The notes beneath the pieces are model-generated. The model saw only the letters and a list, made by a program, of their open reading frames with translations. It did no database searches and was not told the DNA's origin. Position numbers and translations under genes: made by a program. 64,000 nucleotides of DNA from Aculops lycopersici (taxonomy: Eukaryota > Arthropoda > Arachnida > Trombidiformes > Eriophyidae): contig WNKI01000002.1 in the NCBI GenBank assembly GCA_015350385.1, forward strand, positions 2,896,643-2,960,642, written 5' to 3'. The stretch's first letter is position 1. Every line of letters begins with the position of its first letter. Below, piece by piece: positions 60,601 through 64,000 of the stretch.

Positions 60601-62386
60601 TTTTAAGAGAAGTGATAACAAATTTGACGATCATATCCATCACAATTTCCACTACAAGGAGCCCAATATATTAGCCGGTGGACGTCAACAGTATCACCAA
60701 AATATGATGTTGAACAAGAAGAGACAACAAAAACTACTACTCGCCCGAGGCGTGGTTGGTGGCGGTGGTGTTGGTGTTGGTAATCGAGATCCTGAACAAT
60801 GTGCTAGACAGAAGAGGTTTGCTTCGAGCAAACAGAGGACACCAATCACAGCCAACCAGGTGACCCTAAATAGAACCACCTGTTCCTGCCAGCGACTCTT
60901 TCAACAACAACAACAGGCTCAGTCTCAAGTTCAGGTTAATATTGATAATAATGTTGTAATAGATGAGGTCCAAATACTCAATGACCATCCAAGAATTGTC
61001 CTGGATTCTGTTGACCCGCCGCCGGTGGATATGATCACCTTAGACTTGCTCAATCACAAGACAATTCCCGAGCAATCTCCATCTAACAACTCTGATTTGG
61101 GTCAGCATGGTTCGGAAGCATCCCAGGTTCCAAATCGAGGTAGCTACCTGTTAACCTCGGCCGCGGTAACAAGTCACCCATCTCATTACCTATTTGACTC
61201 CCGCTTTCCATTCGATCCCGAGCTACTGAGACCAAGATCTGCAGACGAGGACAACAACACTAGGCAAGCGAATGTAGTTCAATTGGGACCCAACTTGTCG
61301 TGTCAGGCAATTCTCATTCACAAGACAAGTGGATTGCATTCGCCTACGAGCCGCCAATTAGATGTTCTCGAGGACAATCCCATCGACGACCGGTCCGCTT
61401 CAGCTTGCGGCTACCGGGATTCAATAAAACTCAAAGGAAATCAGGGCAAACTAGTTAGAGATGCCAAGAAACAGGTGGCTGGATCGTGTGATGAACCCTT
61501 CAAATTGTTGACTGCAAGGAGTTCCACTGATAAACTCAGCCGATCCATTAACAGGTTGCTATTTGAACCTGTGGCTAAAGCTTGGTCATCCATTCAAATC
61601 TCTCTATCGAATAGCCAAAATTATAACAACAGCAATGTCAACAATCGCGCTGCTTACGCTTGTCACCTTGATGAATACGATACTTATGACGAGGAAACAA
61701 AGCATGAAGTGGAATCGATGGAGGAGGACAATGATGACAACATCGACAATGACGTTAAGAACAATATCGAGGAGCAACTTGATGATGATATTATAAGCAT
61801 CTGTCAAGCTTGTAGTCCTATTGCAGCGCAAGGGATGGAGCGGGAGTTAACTTTGGATGACATTTTGCTCATGAGTAGTCCAGATCAAAGACCCATGAGG
61901 ATAAGCGAGCAGCGAATGTCTCGATCGTGTGACCAAGTGACAAGCGGGGCGCAGGTACAAGCCGGAGATAAGATGTCGGTTCATAGTGTTAGCTCGAGCG
62001 GAAATGATCCGACTTCCCAGTTCGACCACCATGACGATTGCCGCACTCTTCTAGCCAAATCCACCATCTCGACCTCAAGAAAGACTCCAGATCCAAGTGC
62101 CAGACTTTCTCACAATGACACAGAGAAAATCTCGGCTTCAAAACAATACCTACGGCGCGGCAGGTGCACCAGATGTCGGTCTTGGTCGCCCGCTTTGCTA
62201 GGCAAACTTGAGGATCGCATTCACCAAATTAGGAGCCGCATACCTGGACTTGGTTCGAATGATTGTTGCATCGAATCTGAGGCCGAGGTGGAGAATTCAG
62301 GCGAGAGGTCTTCGCAACAGCAAAAGACGGAGAGAAAGGAGGAAGATTCCGACGAGCGAAGCACCGAGTTGGAGCAAATAAATTAA
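54697..62386 (+). CDS. Leucine-rich-repeat GPCR, type B LGR (bursicon receptor/rickets-like), eight coding exons
   Basis: The exons are 54697-54950, 55048-55122, 55217-55288, 55381-55455, 55615-55761, 56330-56476, 56632-56697 and 58258-62386. They sum to 4965 nt, in frame, for 1654 residues; every intron is phase 2. Exons 2-7 are one or two LRR units (66-75 or 147 nt), the pattern of glycoprotein-hormone-receptor relatives. A hydrophobic signal segment lies at residues 31-48, so ATG 54787 is an alternative start. Thirteen LRRs (about 82-398) end in TYAYHCC (C404, C405). A repeat with an LCQ..L.TL core, then EVPHLKHCQSL, matches type B LGRs (LGR4/5/6, fly rickets) rather than type A, and no LDLa module is present. 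A hinge of about 340 residues carries RNKR (715-718), a furin-type site. The 7TM bundle starts near 756 and includes ERN (873-875) for ERW/DRY and NPFLY (1029-1033). The tail is about 615 residues. The family signals through Gs/cAMP; bursicon as ligand is inference. Confidence 0.88.
55998..56031. repeat. Perfect 11-bp inverted repeat in LGR intron 5
   Basis: Arms TCACAGGTACA (55998-56008) and TGTACCTGTGA (56021-56031) are exact reverse complements with a 12-nt spacer. Both arms contain the CAGGTA/TACCTG word that is common in the non-coding DNA of this window. Confidence 0.75.
56698..58257 (+). other. LGR intron 7 (1.56 kb)
   Basis: The longest LGR intron separates the last small LRR exon from the large final exon. 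The donor is AAT|GTAAGT and the acceptor CACACAG. Open frames within it show no domain and I see no nested gene. Confidence 0.75.
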
Positions 62387-62662
62387 GAGGACAAATTTCT
62401 CAAGGTTACTTGGTGATGATCTTCCATCTTTGAGAAGAGAGAGAATGTATAAGATAGTTGAGTTGGCTATCCGGCCCAGAGATTAAAGCAAGTCCACGTT
62501 GCTGCTGCTCGCTTTGGATTCTACTTGCATTCTTCTCTTCCATCCACCTGTCTAGCTGTCCGTTATCAAGTGATGCAATTGAGTCGAGAGCAGCAGTTTT
62601 GCTATTGAGCAACCAATTTGGCCACAACTACAGCTACTACAGCAACCACCATCACCATCAAC

Positions 62663-62668
62663 AATAAA
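62663..62668 (+). terminator. Candidate poly(A) signal of the LGR gene
   Basis: AATAAA 277 bp after the stop codon. A second AATAAA lies near 63099-63104, so either may be used. Confidence 0.5.
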
Positions 62669-62699
62669 CAACTGCAGCAACAAGAAGACAATAACAACA

Positions 62700-64000
62700 T
62701 TAGCACGAGAGAATGGCGAGTAGAAATAGAGAGGGAGGACAAACATGCCCCCGAATGCAACTGGTGGTAGCCCTCCGCCATTCGAATGTGAGCTCGTCGA
62801 ATTGACTCGCCATCACTGGTGCTGTTACCATTATCATTAATCGACTGCCCGTTAGTTGCTCTCTCTCTCTCTCTCTTTCTCTTACTTCATCAGTCATCCC
62901 ATTCGCCATTCTCTAGTTGCTATTGCTGTCGGTAGTGGTGGTGGTGGTGTAAATGCGCAATGATATTGATGCTTGTGTCGTCGTTGCCGAGCCATTGAAG
63001 GCAACCAGCAGCTCAATTGGTCTGCTCGCTGGCACGTCTGTTGCACTCGTTATCTGCTCGCTTACCTGCAAATAATGCTACCAAATTGTATTCAAGAATA
63101 AAAATTTTTCAACAATCTCACCCACACCATTCGGCTGCACAAAGGGAGAAACAACATCCACGATGACCAGTGAACTTGGTTTGCTTGCTAACCAAGTTGA
63201 ATTAGTTGAATATAAGCCAACAACTGCAACTCAAAATGAACTGGATACTTTTGCCATTCGGGGCGAGCAAAATAACTAGACCAATCCACGTTAGTTAGTG
63301 GATTAGCTATTTGTTAGTTTTCTCTCTCATTTTCTGGGCGCCGAGCTCGCATCTGACCGTTAGCAAGTCAGTCAATGAGCTAACTACGCAATCACAATGA
63401 GTACGGTGTGTTTTAATGGTCATGGTTATCGCACCTCTGGCATACTTCTCTGGTTGGTATTTGATTATTGTTGTTGAAAGAAATGAACCTGTCGTCGCCT
63501 TGATCTTGGTCTAAGTTGAAGTTTAGTAGTCACTTTTTTTTCTTGTTTAGGGTTCACTTGTTTCCCCTTGAGTCAAGCTAAGAAATTAGCTTTCGATTTG
63601 TTTGCTCGGCGCCAACAAAATGGACGAGCAGTAAAACTTTAAAATTAGCTCACTCAGTTGTGAATGGAAAAAATTGACCGCGATCAAAATCCTCAACTAA
63701 TTTGATTAATTGTACTTCTAGTAGTTAAGCTAGAGGCTAGCAGCAACAGCAGCAACAGCAACAACATCGACACAGACAAACACTAAGCGAAGCTAATGGT
63801 TAGCTAGATTGTCCATGAAGACTCACGATTATTATCATTATTATTACTATTGCTATTACTTTTTTGGCTTGGAATCTTCCTCGAGTTTGTATTCGCTGTC
63901 GTCAGTCAGCTAATTTATTACCAAACTATCAAAGCGCAACTCCAACATCGCAACCGCTGCCGCCGACTGACCAAATTCGAACTAGAGCTCGGGTCGGCGA
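62700..64000. other. 3' flank of the LGR gene
   Basis: No coding character. It contains a CT repeat near 62860-62882, CAGCAACAG repeats near 63740-63765, and the minus-strand word GCTTACCTGCAAAT at 63060-63073, which has near twins at 20517 and 21081. Confidence 0.5.

Overview
The window looks like nuclear DNA of a chelicerate arthropod, probably a mite. The evidence is spliceosomal introns with GT-AG ends, AATAAA poly(A) signals, TATA/Inr promoter structure, an R&R-type cuticle protein whose chitin-binding domain ends in the GFRATISTNE..GTAP pattern common in arachnids, and a SoxB and an LGR receptor gene of arthropod type. The mite placement is inference. Two runs of N (1657-2084 and 47580-47599) sit inside CT/GA microsatellites and are assembly gaps.

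Layout: (1) 1-11.9 kb has no convincing coding gene and is the upstream flank of a SoxB gene. (2) 11970-14276 (+) is an intronless SoxB-group HMG-box gene with long Q/H/A tracts, preceded by a chain of two tiny uORFs joined by ATGA overlaps. (3) 14.4-32.3 kb is about 18 kb without a recognisable gene. It carries an unusual, strongly strand-biased series of perfect 5' splice-site words (CAGGTRAGY on the minus strand) and several perfect short-loop inverted repeats. (4) 32355-32876 is a non-autonomous hAT-type element with 31-bp TIRs, an exact 8-bp target duplication and ten copies of CCTTAAGG. (5) 33.8-40.3 kb is a compact, intronless housekeeping block: RAD54 (+), a RAD51 paralog (-) whose 3' coding end overlaps the RAD54 coding end, and the bifunctional lysine-degradation enzyme AASS (LKR/SDH, -). 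(6) 40.3-47.9 kb has no recognisable gene. (7) 47.97-51.35 kb (+) is a four-exon cuticle protein gene with a TATA promoter and a nine-base first coding exon. (8) 54.7-62.4 kb (+) is an eight-exon leucine-rich-repeat GPCR of type B (bursicon receptor/rickets-like). Its exons of 66-75 nt or 147 nt (two repeats) are all joined in phase 2; a large last exon encodes the last repeats, hinge, 7TM bundle and a very long tail. (9) The remaining 1.6 kb is 3' flank.

Functionally, RAD54 and the RAD51-family protein act in the same pathway (homologous recombination) and share a convergent overlapping 3' end. The cuticle gene and the LGR gene are adjacent and both relate to cuticle biology if the receptor is the bursicon receptor, though the adjacency may be chance. 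I found no tRNA, rRNA or CRISPR. I do not claim a wholly new system. The observations most worth testing are the minus-strand splice-donor series in the 15-29 kb stretch, the 13-bp inverted repeat built from two opposed splice sites in the cuticle intron, the ATGA uORF relay before SoxB, and the hAT element's palindrome array.
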